A DNA stretch of 64,000 bases from Paenibacillus sp. PCH8. GTDB lineage: Bacteria > Bacillota > Bacilli > Paenibacillales > Paenibacillaceae. The DNA is taken from assembly GCF_002968835.1 (NCBI RefSeq), contig NZ_PKQK01000010.1, positions 1 through 64,000 on the forward strand. The letters run 5' to 3'. The position numbers were made by a program, and so were the translations under genes. Shown here piece after piece: positions 17,885-26,951 of this stretch. The notes under the pieces were generated by a model, which searched no databases, had not been told where the DNA came from, and worked only from the letters and a program-made list of their open reading frames with translations. Each line of letters opens with the position of its first letter. Position 1 is the first letter of the stretch.

Positions 17885-18805
17885 ATGAAAAGCAAAAGAG
17901 GTTACCGTTTTATCTTGTTGATCATTTGTTTTATCCTGTGTGCGAGTACAGCCTGTTCTTCCAAAGCCATCGCTGATGGTTCAGTCGACAGTTATGAGAC
18001 CATTCACGGGAAGCTTGATGTACCTGTGAGAGCAACGTGGGTGTGGGATACAACCCAGATCAGAAGTAATCCACAGGACATATTGAATTTCGCGACAGTG
18101 AACAAGATCAATACGATCTATCTACAGATGAATCGCGATGTGAAGATTCCTGAGTATAAAAGCTTTATCCGCCAGGCAAGAGTCCAGAACATTGCGGTTG
18201 ACGTTATGGATGGAAGATCAGCCTGGGGGCTGACAGAAAGTCGGGAACAGATCGCATCCTTCCTGGACTGGATCGAAGCGTATCAGAATCAGGCTTTGTC
18301 GAGTGAGAAGTTTGCGGGTATTCATCTGGATATTGAACCGCATGTGCATCCACAGTGGAAAGTTAATCAGGCCAGCGTCATTACGCAGTGGCAAGGAAAT
18401 GTGAACTATATTGTTGAGCGGGCAGCGCGCATGAAGATGCCTGTAGCGGCTGATCTGCCGTTCTGGCTGGATAATTACAAAATTCCAGGATCAACCATGG
18501 CGGTTAGCAGCTGGATGATCCGCAAGTTCGACTCCATCACCATTATGGCTTACCGTGATACAGCTGCTGCGATCTATAGTGTAGCGAAGGATGAGCTTGT
18601 AGAGGCAGCCTTGCTTGGTAAACAAATATCCATAGCCGTGGAAACGAAGCAGAGTAAGGAAGGCGACTTCATTACGTTCTACGAAGAGGGATCTGTTTAT
18701 ATGGAAGCACAACTGAAGTTGGTCGAGAAAATGGCTTCAGCACATGCATCCTTTAATGGTTTCTCGGTACATGAGTACACCTCATGGAAGACGTTGAAAA
18801 AGTAA
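17885..18805 (+). CDS. Secreted lipoprotein of unknown function
   Basis: I do not recognise this 306-residue protein with certainty. It begins with a basic segment and a hydrophobic stretch (FILLIICFILCASTAC), ending in a likely lipidated cysteine at residue 24, so it should sit on the outer face of the membrane. The body has alternating strand and helix segments (RATWVWDTTQI, INTIYLQMNRD, FAGIHLDIEPH, FDSITIMAYRD) that look like a TIM barrel, and the DIEP and MAYRD motifs resemble those in glycoside-hydrolase-like proteins such as GH18 relatives. A sugar-related role is therefore possible but not proven. AGAGGGAG lies eight bases before ATG. It is flanked by unrelated genes and is probably transcribed alone. 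Confidence 0.6.
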   Translation: MKSKRGYRFILLIICFILCASTACSSKAIADGSVDSYETIHGKLDVPVRATWVWDTTQIRSNPQDILNFATVNKINTIYLQMNRDVKIPEYKSFIRQARVQNIAVDVMDGRSAWGLTESREQIASFLDWIEAYQNQALSSEKFAGIHLDIEPHVHPQWKVNQASVITQWQGNVNYIVERAARMKMPVAADLPFWLDNYKIPGSTMAVSSWMIRKFDSITIMAYRDTAAAIYSVAKDELVEAALLGKQISIAVETKQSKEGDFITFYEEGSVYMEAQLKLVEKMASAHASFNGFSVHEYTSWKTLKK

Positions 18806-18915
18806 GTGACTGTTAAGGTTGTAGTGCAATACTAGTCGCAACATTCTAGAGAGTTCCAACGGAGCCAATGTGACCTATATGAGCTGGTTTGTTCGTTTGG
18901 GTAGTCTGCTGTTGT

Positions 18916-19830
18916 TTATACCAGTGCAGCCTCCATGGCTACGTTCTCGTAGAACATTTTGCGATACTGTGAAGGCGTGGTACTTTTATGCTTTTTGAAC
19001 GTGGTAATGAAGTAGCTTAGATGTTCGAAACCGACATCCATGGCGATATCAACGATTTTGTGATCGGTATTCTCAAGCTGAACACAGGCCTGTTGAACGC
19101 GGTAATAGTTAATATAATCTACAGGGGTTTTCTGCACCATCTGTTTGAAAAAACGACAGAAGTGCCCTTCGCTCATATTGGCCTCATCGGCCAGTTCTTT
19201 CAGCTTCAATGGCTCGGGATAACGCTTGTGGATATATCCGAGCACGGATTTCAAACGTTCGATCTTATCATGGCTTCCGGTAGCCACGCTGCCTCTCTGC
19301 GGAGCAGTTCTCATATGTTCAAACATACGTGCAAAGATGAGATACAGGTACGCTTTCGTTGACATCTCACATGTGTCTGTTCCGCGTGCATGATCGGCAA
19401 ATATACGCTTCAGATGTTCCAGGATCTCACATCCCCAACCTTCATCCGCCTTGATATGAAACGGGGGAATCACGGTTTTGCGTACGAGTGGACCGATGAA
19501 TTTCTCCTGTACCGTATCGAAGGTTCGGCTGCCGAGCAGCTCGGGATTAAACACAATGGAAGAGAATACACAGGGAATGTCGCCCTTTAAATAGCCTGTA
19601 TGGATCTCACCCCGATTGATGAAAATCGCTTCACCTGCCTTGACCTCAACCGTGTTCATATCAATCTGAAAAACAGCACAGCCTTCGGTCACCATGGTGA
19701 ACTCCATCTCATCATGCCAGTGGCAATCCAGAATGATGTCGCCATTCAATTGTTGAATATCCGGGTACACACTGACGGGATACATGGCATTGCCGTGAAT
19801 CCGATCCTCCCGTAATCGTTCACGTTCCAT
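18916..19830 (-). CDS. AraC family regulator with cupin sensor domain
   Basis: This 304-residue protein has an N-terminal cupin-like sugar-sensing domain (CHWHDEMEFTMVTEG, then GEAIFINRGEIHTGY) and a C-terminal AraC double helix-turn-helix (PLKLKELADEANMSEGHFCRFFKQ and DIAMDVGFEHLSYFITTFKKH). I choose ATG 19830 because AAAGGAG lies eight bases upstream; a longer reading from 19851 overlaps that site. It is transcribed away from yicI, separated by about 170 bases, so it most likely activates the alpha-xylosidase gene in response to a xyloside. Confidence 0.88.
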   Translation of the reverse strand: MERERLREDRIHGNAMYPVSVYPDIQQLNGDIILDCHWHDEMEFTMVTEGCAVFQIDMNTVEVKAGEAIFINRGEIHTGYLKGDIPCVFSSIVFNPELLGSRTFDTVQEKFIGPLVRKTVIPPFHIKADEGWGCEILEHLKRIFADHARGTDTCEMSTKAYLYLIFARMFEHMRTAPQRGSVATGSHDKIERLKSVLGYIHKRYPEPLKLKELADEANMSEGHFCRFFKQMVQKTPVDYINYYRVQQACVQLENTDHKIVDIAMDVGFEHLSYFITTFKKHKSTTPSQYRKMFYENVAMEAALV

Positions 19831-19859
19831 AGTAACTACTCCTTTTGTCACATTATTAT

Positions 19860-19873
19860 TGTAATCGTTTCCA
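19860..19873. promoter_or_regulatory. Candidate CcpA (cre) site between the AraC gene and yicI
   Basis: TGTAATCGTTTCCA matches 13 of 14 positions of the cre consensus. Its place between divergent genes suggests repression of both by CcpA when preferred sugars are present. Confidence 0.5.
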
Positions 19874-20002
19874 TGGTTTGGTGATGTTGATCCAAAATTA
19901 GGGGTTAAATATCAAAATCGTGATATATTTGGTCAAAATAAGAGAAGAAATTCATTATTAATATCAATATTATTATAGTATAACCGAAGGGGGAAAGAAA
20001 AC

Positions 20003-22321
20003 ATGAAATTTACTGATGGATTCTGGATGACTCGTGAAGGGTACCATGTTCAAAACCCGACTGACATTCGTGATATTGTGCAAAAAGAAGATTCTTTGAC
20101 CGTATATGCGGCAACTAAATATATTCGCTCCAAAGGCGACACATTGAACGGTACATTGCTTAAAGCAACGTACAGCTCACCTATGCCTAATGTTATTCGT
20201 GTAACCTTGAATCACCATAAGGGCGGCGTGAAAAAAGGGCCTGAATTTGAGCTTAACCATCAAGATGTGAAAGTAGACATCTCCAAAAATGAACAAGGCG
20301 CTGTTCTGAAAAGCGGCAATCTGGAAGTTCACATCGACAAAACGAACGGTTGGGACGTCAGCTTCCTGTATGGAGGAAAACGGATTACAGGTAGCGGTCA
20401 AAGAGCGGCAGGTTATATTACAGGTCCGTGCAAGGAAGCGTACTTCCGCGAGCAGCTGGATCTCGGTATTGGTGAATACGTTTACGGACTCGGTGAGCGC
20501 TTCACACCGTTTGTTAAGAATGGTCAAATCGTAGATACCTGGAATGAGGACGGCGGTACAAGCAGTGAACAGTCCTATAAGAACATTCCGTTCTATTTAT
20601 CCAATAAAGGATATGGCGTATTTGTAAACCATCCTGAACGCGTATCGTATGAGATTGCCTCTGAGAATGTATCTAAAGTGCAGTTCAGCGTAGAAGGCGA
20701 GACGTTGGAATACTTCATTATCGGCGGTGACAATCCTAAGGATGTACTTGATAACTATACACAATTAACAGGTAAACCAGCGCTTCCACCTGCGTGGACG
20801 TTTGGTCTGTGGCTGACAACATCATTCACAACGGATTATGACGAAGCAACGGTTAACCATTTCGTAGATGGCATGGCTGAACGTGATCTTCCGCTGTCTG
20901 TATTCCATTTTGACTGCTTCTGGATGAAGGAGTACCAATGGTCTGATTTTGTGTGGGATGAAGCGATGTTCCCGGACCCGGAAGGCATGCTTGCACGTTT
21001 GAAAGACAAAGGTCTCAAAATATGCGCTTGGATCAATCCGTATATTGCAGAAAAATCCTACTTGTTCGATGAAGGTATGGAGAACGGTTATCTGGTCAAA
21101 ACAGCGGATGGCAGCGTATGGCAATGGGATCTGTGGCAAGCAGGTATGGCTCTGGTTGATTTCACGAATCCGGATGCTGTGAATTGGTATAAGAGTAAGC
21201 TGGAAGTCTTGCTTGATCAAGGTGTGGATTCATTCAAGACAGACTTTGGGGAAAGAATTCCGACAGATGTCGTGTATTTCGATGGCTCTGATCCGGTTAA
21301 AATGCACAACTATTATACACAGCTCTATAACAAGGCTGTATTTGAATTGCTTGAAGAGAAGATTGGCAAAAACGAAGCTGCCCTGTTTGCACGCTCTGCA
21401 ACAGCAGGGGGCCAACAGTTCCCGGTTCACTGGGGCGGGGACTGTTCTTCCACATATGAATCGATGGCTGAATCCCTTCGTGGCGGCCTGTCGCTTGGCC
21501 TTTCCGGTTTCGGATTCTGGAGCCATGATATCAGTGGCTTTGAAAGCACAGCGAGCCCTGATGTATACAAACGCTGGGTACAATTCGGACTTTTATCTTC
21601 TCACAGCCGTCTACACGGAAGCACTTCGTATCGTGTGCCTTGGTTGTTTGACGAGGAATCCGTGGACATTGTTCGTGACTTTACCAAACTCAAAATCAGC
21701 CTGATGCCGTACCTGTACAATTCTGCGGTGGAGTCGACGGTAAGAGGTATTCCGATGATGCGCGCTATGCTGCTGGATTTCCCAGAGGACCCAACAACAT
21801 TCAGCCTGGATACGCAATACATGTTCGGTGATTCGATCCTGGTAGCTCCAATCTTCAACAAGGAAGGTGATGTTCGTTACTACCTGCCTGAAGGAACTTG
21901 GACGAACTATCTGACAGGAGCGAAAGTACAAGGCGGACGCTGGATCAGTGAGAACCATGATTTCAAAACACTGCCAATGATGATCAAACCAAACAGCCTG
22001 ATCGCTGTAGGTGCTGTGGATAGCAAACCGGATTATGATTTTGCGAATGATGTGTCCTTGCACTTGTTCGAACTGGCTGAGGGTCAAACGACTCAAGCTG
22101 TCGTTGTGAACCAAGCTGCTGAACAGGAACTGAAAGTTAACGTTACACGTAGTGGATCGGTTCTAGAGGTTCGTGCTGAAGGTGCAGGCAAACCATGGAA
22201 CATCGTGCTTCGTGGCATTGAAAATGTATCCGGGGTTGAAGGTGGTTCCCAGGTATCTGGAGCGACTGGTGTAGTCGTGACGGCAACTGAAGGTGCGACT
22301 TCGCTTACAATCCAACTGTAA
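20003..22321 (+). CDS. yicI: Alpha-xylosidase, GH31
   Basis: The 772-residue enzyme belongs to glycoside hydrolase family 31 and matches YicI alpha-xylosidase across its length, starting with MKFTDGFWMTREGY. YicI removes alpha-xylose from xyloglucan oligosaccharides such as isoprimeverose in the cytoplasm. The nucleophile is the aspartate in SFKTDFGERIP (near residue 413) and the acid/base the aspartate in HWGGDCSSTYESM (near residue 478). Domains run N-terminal beta-sandwich, TIM barrel, then two C-terminal beta domains. Good GAAGGGGG site upstream. A divergent AraC gene and a cre site lie in front, and a terminator follows 20 bases after the stop. Confidence 0.94.
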   Translation: MKFTDGFWMTREGYHVQNPTDIRDIVQKEDSLTVYAATKYIRSKGDTLNGTLLKATYSSPMPNVIRVTLNHHKGGVKKGPEFELNHQDVKVDISKNEQGAVLKSGNLEVHIDKTNGWDVSFLYGGKRITGSGQRAAGYITGPCKEAYFREQLDLGIGEYVYGLGERFTPFVKNGQIVDTWNEDGGTSSEQSYKNIPFYLSNKGYGVFVNHPERVSYEIASENVSKVQFSVEGETLEYFIIGGDNPKDVLDNYTQLTGKPALPPAWTFGLWLTTSFTTDYDEATVNHFVDGMAERDLPLSVFHFDCFWMKEYQWSDFVWDEAMFPDPEGMLARLKDKGLKICAWINPYIAEKSYLFDEGMENGYLVKTADGSVWQWDLWQAGMALVDFTNPDAVNWYKSKLEVLLDQGVDSFKTDFGERIPTDVVYFDGSDPVKMHNYYTQLYNKAVFELLEEKIGKNEAALFARSATAGGQQFPVHWGGDCSSTYESMAESLRGGLSLGLSGFGFWSHDISGFESTASPDVYKRWVQFGLLSSHSRLHGSTSYRVPWLFDEESVDIVRDFTKLKISLMPYLYNSAVESTVRGIPMMRAMLLDFPEDPTTFSLDTQYMFGDSILVAPIFNKEGDVRYYLPEGTWTNYLTGAKVQGGRWISENHDFKTLPMMIKPNSLIAVGAVDSKPDYDFANDVSLHLFELAEGQTTQAVVVNQAAEQELKVNVTRSGSVLEVRAEGAGKPWNIVLRGIENVSGVEGGSQVSGATGVVVTATEGATSLTIQL

Positions 22322-22340
22322 AATGATATAGTAGATGAAG

Positions 22341-22372
22341 AGACGGTACCGCAAGGTGCCGTCTGTTTGTCT
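22341..22372 (+). terminator. Intrinsic terminator after yicI
   Basis: A ten-base stem (22341-22350 with 22355-22364, one G-U pair) closed by the stable tetraloop GCAA, then a T-rich tail. Confidence 0.75.
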
Positions 22373-22390
22373 ATTGCGATAGGAGAATGA

Positions 22391-23401
22391 GTGAAAATGA
22401 GTACGATGAATTCGGGTTTACATTGCACGATTTCAGCAGAGATGTTGCATCATCTGGTAGAGATTCATTTTGGGACCGATGTCATAGTGAAGGATTTCTC
22501 ACTTTTACAAGGTGGTCTTTTTAATACGACGTATCGAATTCAGCTTGAACATGCACCGATTGTAGATGTAATACTGCGTTTGGCCCCAGAGCGGGTAGAG
22601 ACACTCTCCGGTTCTGCAAGCGATCCGTTATTTTCATTTGAACGCACGATGATGGCGGCCGAACCGATTGTTTATGAATATTACCGCAAGGCAGGTATTC
22701 CTGCTCCCAACATTATGGTGTGTGATAACAGCGGATCGGTCATTCCGAGAACGTACATGTTCATGGAATTTATCCCTAGCAAACAGCTGGACGACCCTTC
22801 CATATCAGAAGAAGAGAAAAAGCGATTGTACCATCAACTTGGCACGAATACCGCGATTATGCATCAGATTGAGGGTGCTAAATTCGGCTGGCCGCAAAGC
22901 GATGGTACGATCAAAGGCTCGGAGCACTGGTCCGAGGTGTTGCGCGCTTTTGCAGAAGAAACGGCACTCAAAGCGGCACAAGCTGAGTATATGCCCGGTG
23001 TAGGGGAAGAGATCATAACTATTTTCATCCAAAATAGGGATTTATTCGATCAGGTGACGACTCCGGCCCTTGTTCATAATGATCTGTGGGAAGCCAATGT
23101 GCTTGTTCGTGAAGAACAAGGTGAATTGAACATTGCGGCCATCATTGATGGGGATCGTTCGATGTTTGCCGACAGGGAATTTGAGGCCATATTATCGACA
23201 GACTCCGCAGATTTTCATACAGGATATGGCTGTTCGCTGGATTCATCTGCTGAAGGACAGGCACGCAGGCTAGCCTACAGGTTATTGTCTTCCTATTTCA
23301 ATGCCTACGTGCATGAGCATCAGGTCGACCAACCTGAAGAGGGACAGAAGTTTCACCAGCGTACACTGGATCTGCTGGAGCAATGGAAGCAACTCAATTG
23401 A
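22391..23401 (+). CDS. APH-type small-molecule kinase (phosphotransferase)
   Basis: This 336-residue protein has the aminoglycoside-phosphotransferase-like kinase fold. The catalytic loop is LVHNDLWEANVLV and the metal-binding motif is AAIIDGDRSMFADREFE. The early GGLFNTTYRIQL segment is the nucleotide-binding loop. Members phosphorylate antibiotics, homoserine, choline, methylthioribose or other small molecules, and the substrate cannot be told here. The GTG at 22391 lies five bases after AGGAG; ATG at 22397 is an equally possible start, giving two residues fewer. An exporter gene follows 75 bases downstream. Confidence 0.75.
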   Translation: MKMSTMNSGLHCTISAEMLHHLVEIHFGTDVIVKDFSLLQGGLFNTTYRIQLEHAPIVDVILRLAPERVETLSGSASDPLFSFERTMMAAEPIVYEYYRKAGIPAPNIMVCDNSGSVIPRTYMFMEFIPSKQLDDPSISEEEKKRLYHQLGTNTAIMHQIEGAKFGWPQSDGTIKGSEHWSEVLRAFAEETALKAAQAEYMPGVGEEIITIFIQNRDLFDQVTTPALVHNDLWEANVLVREEQGELNIAAIIDGDRSMFADREFEAILSTDSADFHTGYGCSLDSSAEGQARRLAYRLLSSYFNAYVHEHQVDQPEEGQKFHQRTLDLLEQWKQLN

Positions 23402-23426
23402 CATGTCTGAATAAACAAACTCGGAA

Positions 23427-23473
23427 ACAACCACAATAATGCAGATGTGTGTAGAATCTGTAAAGGTGGTTGT
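23427..23473 (+). promoter_or_regulatory. Hairpin that covers the exporter ribosome binding site
   Basis: Perfect eight-base arms ACAACCAC (23427-23434) and GTGGTTGT (23466-23473) enclose a second stem CAGAT (23442-23446) with ATCTG (23456-23460). The right arm includes most of the AAAGGTGGT ribosome binding site of the MFS gene. A short frame, ATG 23445 to TGA 23480, ends on the exporter start codon. Together this resembles translational attenuation seen in front of some resistance genes, but no ribosome binding site for the short frame is evident. Confidence 0.4.
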
Positions 23474-23476
23474 GGT

Positions 23477-24778
23477 ATGAACGATAAAAAGTGGGACCTC
23501 GTCGCACTTGCTTCCATCCCTTTAATTATGACCTTGGGAAACTCCATGCTCATACCGATCTTGCCACAGATCGAACGTGAACTGAAGGTGTCTGCATTCA
23601 AGGTCAGTATGCTCATTACAGTCTACGCTGTTGTTGCCATCCTGCTTATTCCGCTCGCAGGATATTTGTCCGATCGTTTTGGCAGAAAAGTAGTCATTAT
23701 TCCCAGCCTCATCATCGCAGCCGCCGGAGGTGCTGTTGCAGGGATAGCAGCATGGATTCTGGACGGAAATGTGGCCTACTGGACGATTCTGGGAGGCAGG
23801 CTATTACAAGGAATCGGCGCAGCGGGTGCATTCCCCATCGTCATCCCATTGGTCGGAGACATGTTCGATGATGAGGACAAGGTAAGCAAAAGTCTGGGGA
23901 TTATTGAGACGTCGAATACGTTCGGTAAAGTGTTAAGTCCAATTCTGGGTGCAGCGCTGGCTGTATGGTTGTGGTATTCACCATTTATGGCTATTCCTGT
24001 TCTTTGTTTGCTTTCACTGATCCTGGTTATTTTCCTGGTGAAAACACCCAAGAAAAAAGAAAAACCTCCTACCATTACAGAATTTGTGGCTTCCATTCGG
24101 GATGTACTGAAAGAAAAGGGACGCTGGCTATATGCGTTGTTTGCGATCGGCGGAATCTGCATGTTTGTCATCTTTGGTGTACTTTATTATCTGTCCGAGA
24201 CGTTGGAGAGCGAATTTGCCATGAAAGGTGTTGTTAAGGGACTTGTTCTTGCTATCCCTCTAGCAATGTTATGTCTGTCTTCATTTCTGGCAGGAAAATG
24301 GATTGGGAAGAACAAAACAAGAATGAAATGGCTTGGATTCTCAGGACTTGTGCTTCTGACGGTATCCCTCGGCGTTATAGGGATTTTTGATAATATCTAT
24401 GTTGTAGTGGGACTCTTCACATTGGGAAGTGCTGGAATAGGAGCGACGTTGCCGTGTCTGGATGCCTTGATTACAGAAGGTGTAGATAAGAAACAACGGG
24501 GTACAATTACGGCTCTTTTCAGTAGCATGCGATTCATTGGCGTATCACTCGGTCCACCTGTCGTGTCATTACTGATCGGCTCTCATCATTTTTTGCTTTT
24601 TGGTGTACTTGCCGCATCCGGAGCAGTGGGTGGACTGCTCACATTATTCGCAGTCAAGCCAGATAAGGGCGATCAGCCTACGTTAGGAAGCGGACGAAAA
24701 CAGGATGAACGGCACATTGATAAGATCGAGACGAGCAGAGGATATGCACCCATACGTCGCAAGAAAAGTCCATTCTAA
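23477..24778 (+). CDS. MFS multidrug-type efflux transporter
   Basis: The 433-residue protein is a 12-helix major facilitator exporter of the drug:H+ antiporter group. The first loop has the family motif GYLSDRFGRKVVI, and the segment LLQGIGAAGAFPIVIPLVGD corresponds to the conserved helix 4-5 region. The C-terminus is a soluble tail of about 40 charged residues. I start at ATG 23477 with AAAGGTGGT six bases upstream; an in-frame GTG at 23447 would add ten residues. The ribosome binding site is part of a hairpin. It converges on another MFS gene, with a two-way terminator between them. Substrate unknown. Confidence 0.85.
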   Translation: MNDKKWDLVALASIPLIMTLGNSMLIPILPQIERELKVSAFKVSMLITVYAVVAILLIPLAGYLSDRFGRKVVIIPSLIIAAAGGAVAGIAAWILDGNVAYWTILGGRLLQGIGAAGAFPIVIPLVGDMFDDEDKVSKSLGIIETSNTFGKVLSPILGAALAVWLWYSPFMAIPVLCLLSLILVIFLVKTPKKKEKPPTITEFVASIRDVLKEKGRWLYALFAIGGICMFVIFGVLYYLSETLESEFAMKGVVKGLVLAIPLAMLCLSSFLAGKWIGKNKTRMKWLGFSGLVLLTVSLGVIGIFDNIYVVVGLFTLGSAGIGATLPCLDALITEGVDKKQRGTITALFSSMRFIGVSLGPPVVSLLIGSHHFLLFGVLAASGAVGGLLTLFAVKPDKGDQPTLGSGRKQDERHIDKIETSRGYAPIRRKKSPF

Positions 24779-24845
24779 CGAGTCACTCCCAGCAACGATT
24801 CATTACCGAACCGACTTTTAATTTTAATTGAATACTGTCTCAATA

Positions 24846-24904
24846 AAAAACGCGTTTACTCCTGAGAAAGTATCGATTTGCTTTCTCGGTGTAAACGCGT
24901 TTTT
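24846..24904. terminator. Bidirectional terminator between convergent exporter genes
   Basis: A long hairpin with A-run on the left and T-run on the right: AAAAACGCGTTTAC pairs with GTAAACGCGTTTTT, and an inner stem GAGAAAG pairs with CTTTCTC. It can stop transcription from both sides. Confidence 0.9.
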
Positions 24905-24941
24905 ATATACAGTAGGATTGATTTAATTATTCAATCAATAT

Positions 24942-26240
24942 TCATTCTTGTCGGCTTTTATCCGGCGGGTTCGTTTCGGTATTCCCGTTAGCTGGAACAT
25001 GAGTATGAGCCAGAACAGGATGACTTTCTATGGCGAAGCTTCCGCTTCGTTTCCCCTGAATCAAATAAATGAGCAAGAACAGAATCATGAACATCACGGA
25101 ATAACGATACATATCGGTATAACTGGTTATGGATGCAATGGCACCAAGAAGAAGCGCACCGGTGGCAATACCCAGATCTAGCGAGTTCAGAAACATGCCG
25201 TTAGCCATTCCCCGTTGAGAAGGAGACACAACCTGAATCATCCAGGTCTGTAGTGACGATTGCATGGAACCATACCCGATCCCGTAGATAAAGGCGGCAA
25301 TGAACAGGATGGACATTGAAGTTGCGTAGGAGAGCATAATAAGTCCGCCAGCAATGAATATGGCTCCGGGTATGAGCAATGCTTTTGGACCTTTGCTGTC
25401 GTAGATTCGTCCCGCAAAGGGTCTGACCAATAGAACGGCGAGTGCGTTAAATAAAAAGAACAGTGCAGGATTAGCGAGGTTGGCTTCCTTGCCATACAAG
25501 ACGATGAATCCGACAAGTCCACCATAGGTGATGGATAAGAGGCAATTCAGCACACTTGGGAGGATCAACTTGCGGTTGAAAGGCGTCTTCGGTCTGGTTT
25601 TCGTTCCCGAAACGGTTGTTAGAGCTTGTGGTGTTATATTCGCACTGCTATCGGTTCTGGCTGCTTTTTTACGTGTCAACGTATAACTTAGTGGATAGAT
25701 GACAGCGATGACTCCGGCAGTACATAACATCAAGGTTACAAATCCCGCACCCTGAAGCAGCGTAACCCCTATAATTGGACCCATAGACATTGCAAGGCTT
25801 GTGGATAGCCCAAAATAACCCATGCCTTCACCCATTCGTTTGACGGGTACAATGTCCGAGGCCATTGTAGGAAAAGCGGTGCTACTCATACCAAATCCGA
25901 TACCAAACAACATTCTTAGCAATAACAGAACAGCTATGCCAGCAGCAAAATAATAGCCGAGCGTTGCTAGCAGGGCCACGGATAGGCCAATATAGATCAT
26001 GGCGTTGCGAAGGCCTTTCTCCAGTGCCTTCGCGGAATAAAGCCGGGCTGCAATGGCGCTTAATGCGAACAGACAGGTGAAGAGACTGACTTCAAACGCA
26101 TTGGCATGGAATTGCTCCTGAACATAGGACGGAAGCGGAGAGACGATCATGTGCAGCTGCAAGAATAGCAAAAAGTTGCACAGCATCAGCAGAATAAAAT
26201 CGGTAGTCCAAAGTTTAACTTGTGTAGATTGTTCTTTCAT
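24942..26240 (-). CDS. MFS efflux transporter controlled by the adjacent MarR gene
   Basis: The 432-residue protein is a 12-helix major facilitator transporter; helices begin with FILLMLCNFLLFLQLHMIVSPLP, and a charged loop of about 40 residues (RKKAARTDSSANITPQAL) separates the two halves. It starts 30 bases after the MarR gene on the same strand, with AGGGGGA before ATG, so both are read from one promoter at about 26.77 kb. That arrangement usually means an exporter induced when its substrate releases the MarR repressor. Substrate unknown. Confidence 0.86.
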   Translation of the reverse strand: MKEQSTQVKLWTTDFILLMLCNFLLFLQLHMIVSPLPSYVQEQFHANAFEVSLFTCLFALSAIAARLYSAKALEKGLRNAMIYIGLSVALLATLGYYFAAGIAVLLLLRMLFGIGFGMSSTAFPTMASDIVPVKRMGEGMGYFGLSTSLAMSMGPIIGVTLLQGAGFVTLMLCTAGVIAVIYPLSYTLTRKKAARTDSSANITPQALTTVSGTKTRPKTPFNRKLILPSVLNCLLSITYGGLVGFIVLYGKEANLANPALFFLFNALAVLLVRPFAGRIYDSKGPKALLIPGAIFIAGGLIMLSYATSMSILFIAAFIYGIGYGSMQSSLQTWMIQVVSPSQRGMANGMFLNSLDLGIATGALLLGAIASITSYTDMYRYSVMFMILFLLIYLIQGKRSGSFAIESHPVLAHTHVPANGNTETNPPDKSRQE

Positions 26241-26270
26241 GTTGATGTATTCCCCCTGAGTTGTGATTCA

Positions 26271-26693
26271 TTACAGATTGCGGTTAATGAGGGAAAGAGT
26301 ATGTTTAAATGCTTCCATCTGGTCATCGGGTATACCTTCGGCAAGTTCTTTATTCATTTCTCTTTCGATCGGAACGAGGATATCAATTAACGCTTTGCCT
26401 TCCTTGGTGAGAAATAACAGATAAGCTCTGCGATCCTGTTCGCTGGTTCGGCGTTCCACCCAGCCTTTCTTCTCAAGCAGATCAATGATTCGTGCGGTAG
26501 TTGGTTGGTCTTTGAAGACTCGTGCAGCCAATTCTTTCTGGTTCACGCCCTCACCCCGGTCAACATTAAAAAGGACAGAAAATTGCTCTGTCGTAATATC
26601 ATATGGTTTGAACCGCGTCGCAAGTAAGGCAGCGGCTCTACGGTGCGTGAAACCCAACATGAATCCGACGGATTGCTCCAGTGAATAGTCCAT
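26271..26693 (-). CDS. MarR family repressor
   Basis: The 140-residue protein is a winged helix repressor: the recognition helix region is NQKELAARVFKDQPTTARIIDLLEKKGWVERRTSEQD in outline, ending with the wing motif DRRAYLLFLT. MarR proteins bind palindromes as dimers and let go when small phenolic or toxic compounds bind. It is first in an operon with the MFS exporter. Its own promoter contains a perfect 18-base palindrome overlapping the -10 element, a strong sign of autorepression. GAGGG lies about 11 bases before ATG. Confidence 0.92.
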   Translation of the reverse strand: MDYSLEQSVGFMLGFTHRRAAALLATRFKPYDITTEQFSVLFNVDRGEGVNQKELAARVFKDQPTTARIIDLLEKKGWVERRTSEQDRRAYLLFLTKEGKALIDILVPIEREMNKELAEGIPDDQMEAFKHTLSLINRNL

Positions 26694-26740
26694 GTATTTG
26701 TGTACCCTCGCTTTCTGTTCAATAGAATGTCCTAATCAAT

Positions 26741-26758
26741 TAGTTGTTATAACAACTA
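26741..26758. promoter_or_regulatory. Perfect 18-base palindrome, probable MarR operator
   Basis: TAGTTGTTATAACAACTA reads the same on both strands and overlaps the -10 hexamer and start region of the marR-exporter promoter, about 50 bases before the marR start codon. Size, symmetry and position are those of a MarR operator. Confidence 0.75.
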
Positions 26759-26783
26759 TATGTCAAACAAGTATTTTTGTCAA
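26755..26783 (-). promoter_or_regulatory. Sigma-A promoter of the marR-exporter operon
   Basis: On the minus strand TTGACA (26783-26778) and TATAGT (26760-26755) are separated by 17 bases. A second TTGACA lies at 26766-26761. The -10 is inside the palindrome above. Confidence 0.75.
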
Positions 26784-26853
26784 AATGGATAATTCACATA
26801 GCACACGGAGGCAGGCGCGATGCAAAGAACCAAAAATCCTGATAGAATAGTAA

Positions 26854-26867
26854 TGAAAACGCTTCTA
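26854..26867. promoter_or_regulatory. Weak candidate CcpA (cre) site before fucU
   Basis: TGAAAACGCTTCTA matches 12 of 14 cre positions, with the centre AAACGCTT intact. It lies 85 bases before the RbsD/FucU-family gene. Confidence 0.3.
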
Positions 26868-26951
26868 TCTAGTGAGAATCCAGATTATTTGTAGATTGTT
26901 AAAGTCCAATTCGCTCTAACTGATGTTGGAGATGACCAAGGAGAGCTGCGT

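Noticed and set aside
17685..17888. Open frame of 67 residues before the lipoprotein gene
   Set aside because: It starts at TTG without a ribosome binding site and has no recognisable features; its four-base overlap with the next gene is probably chance.
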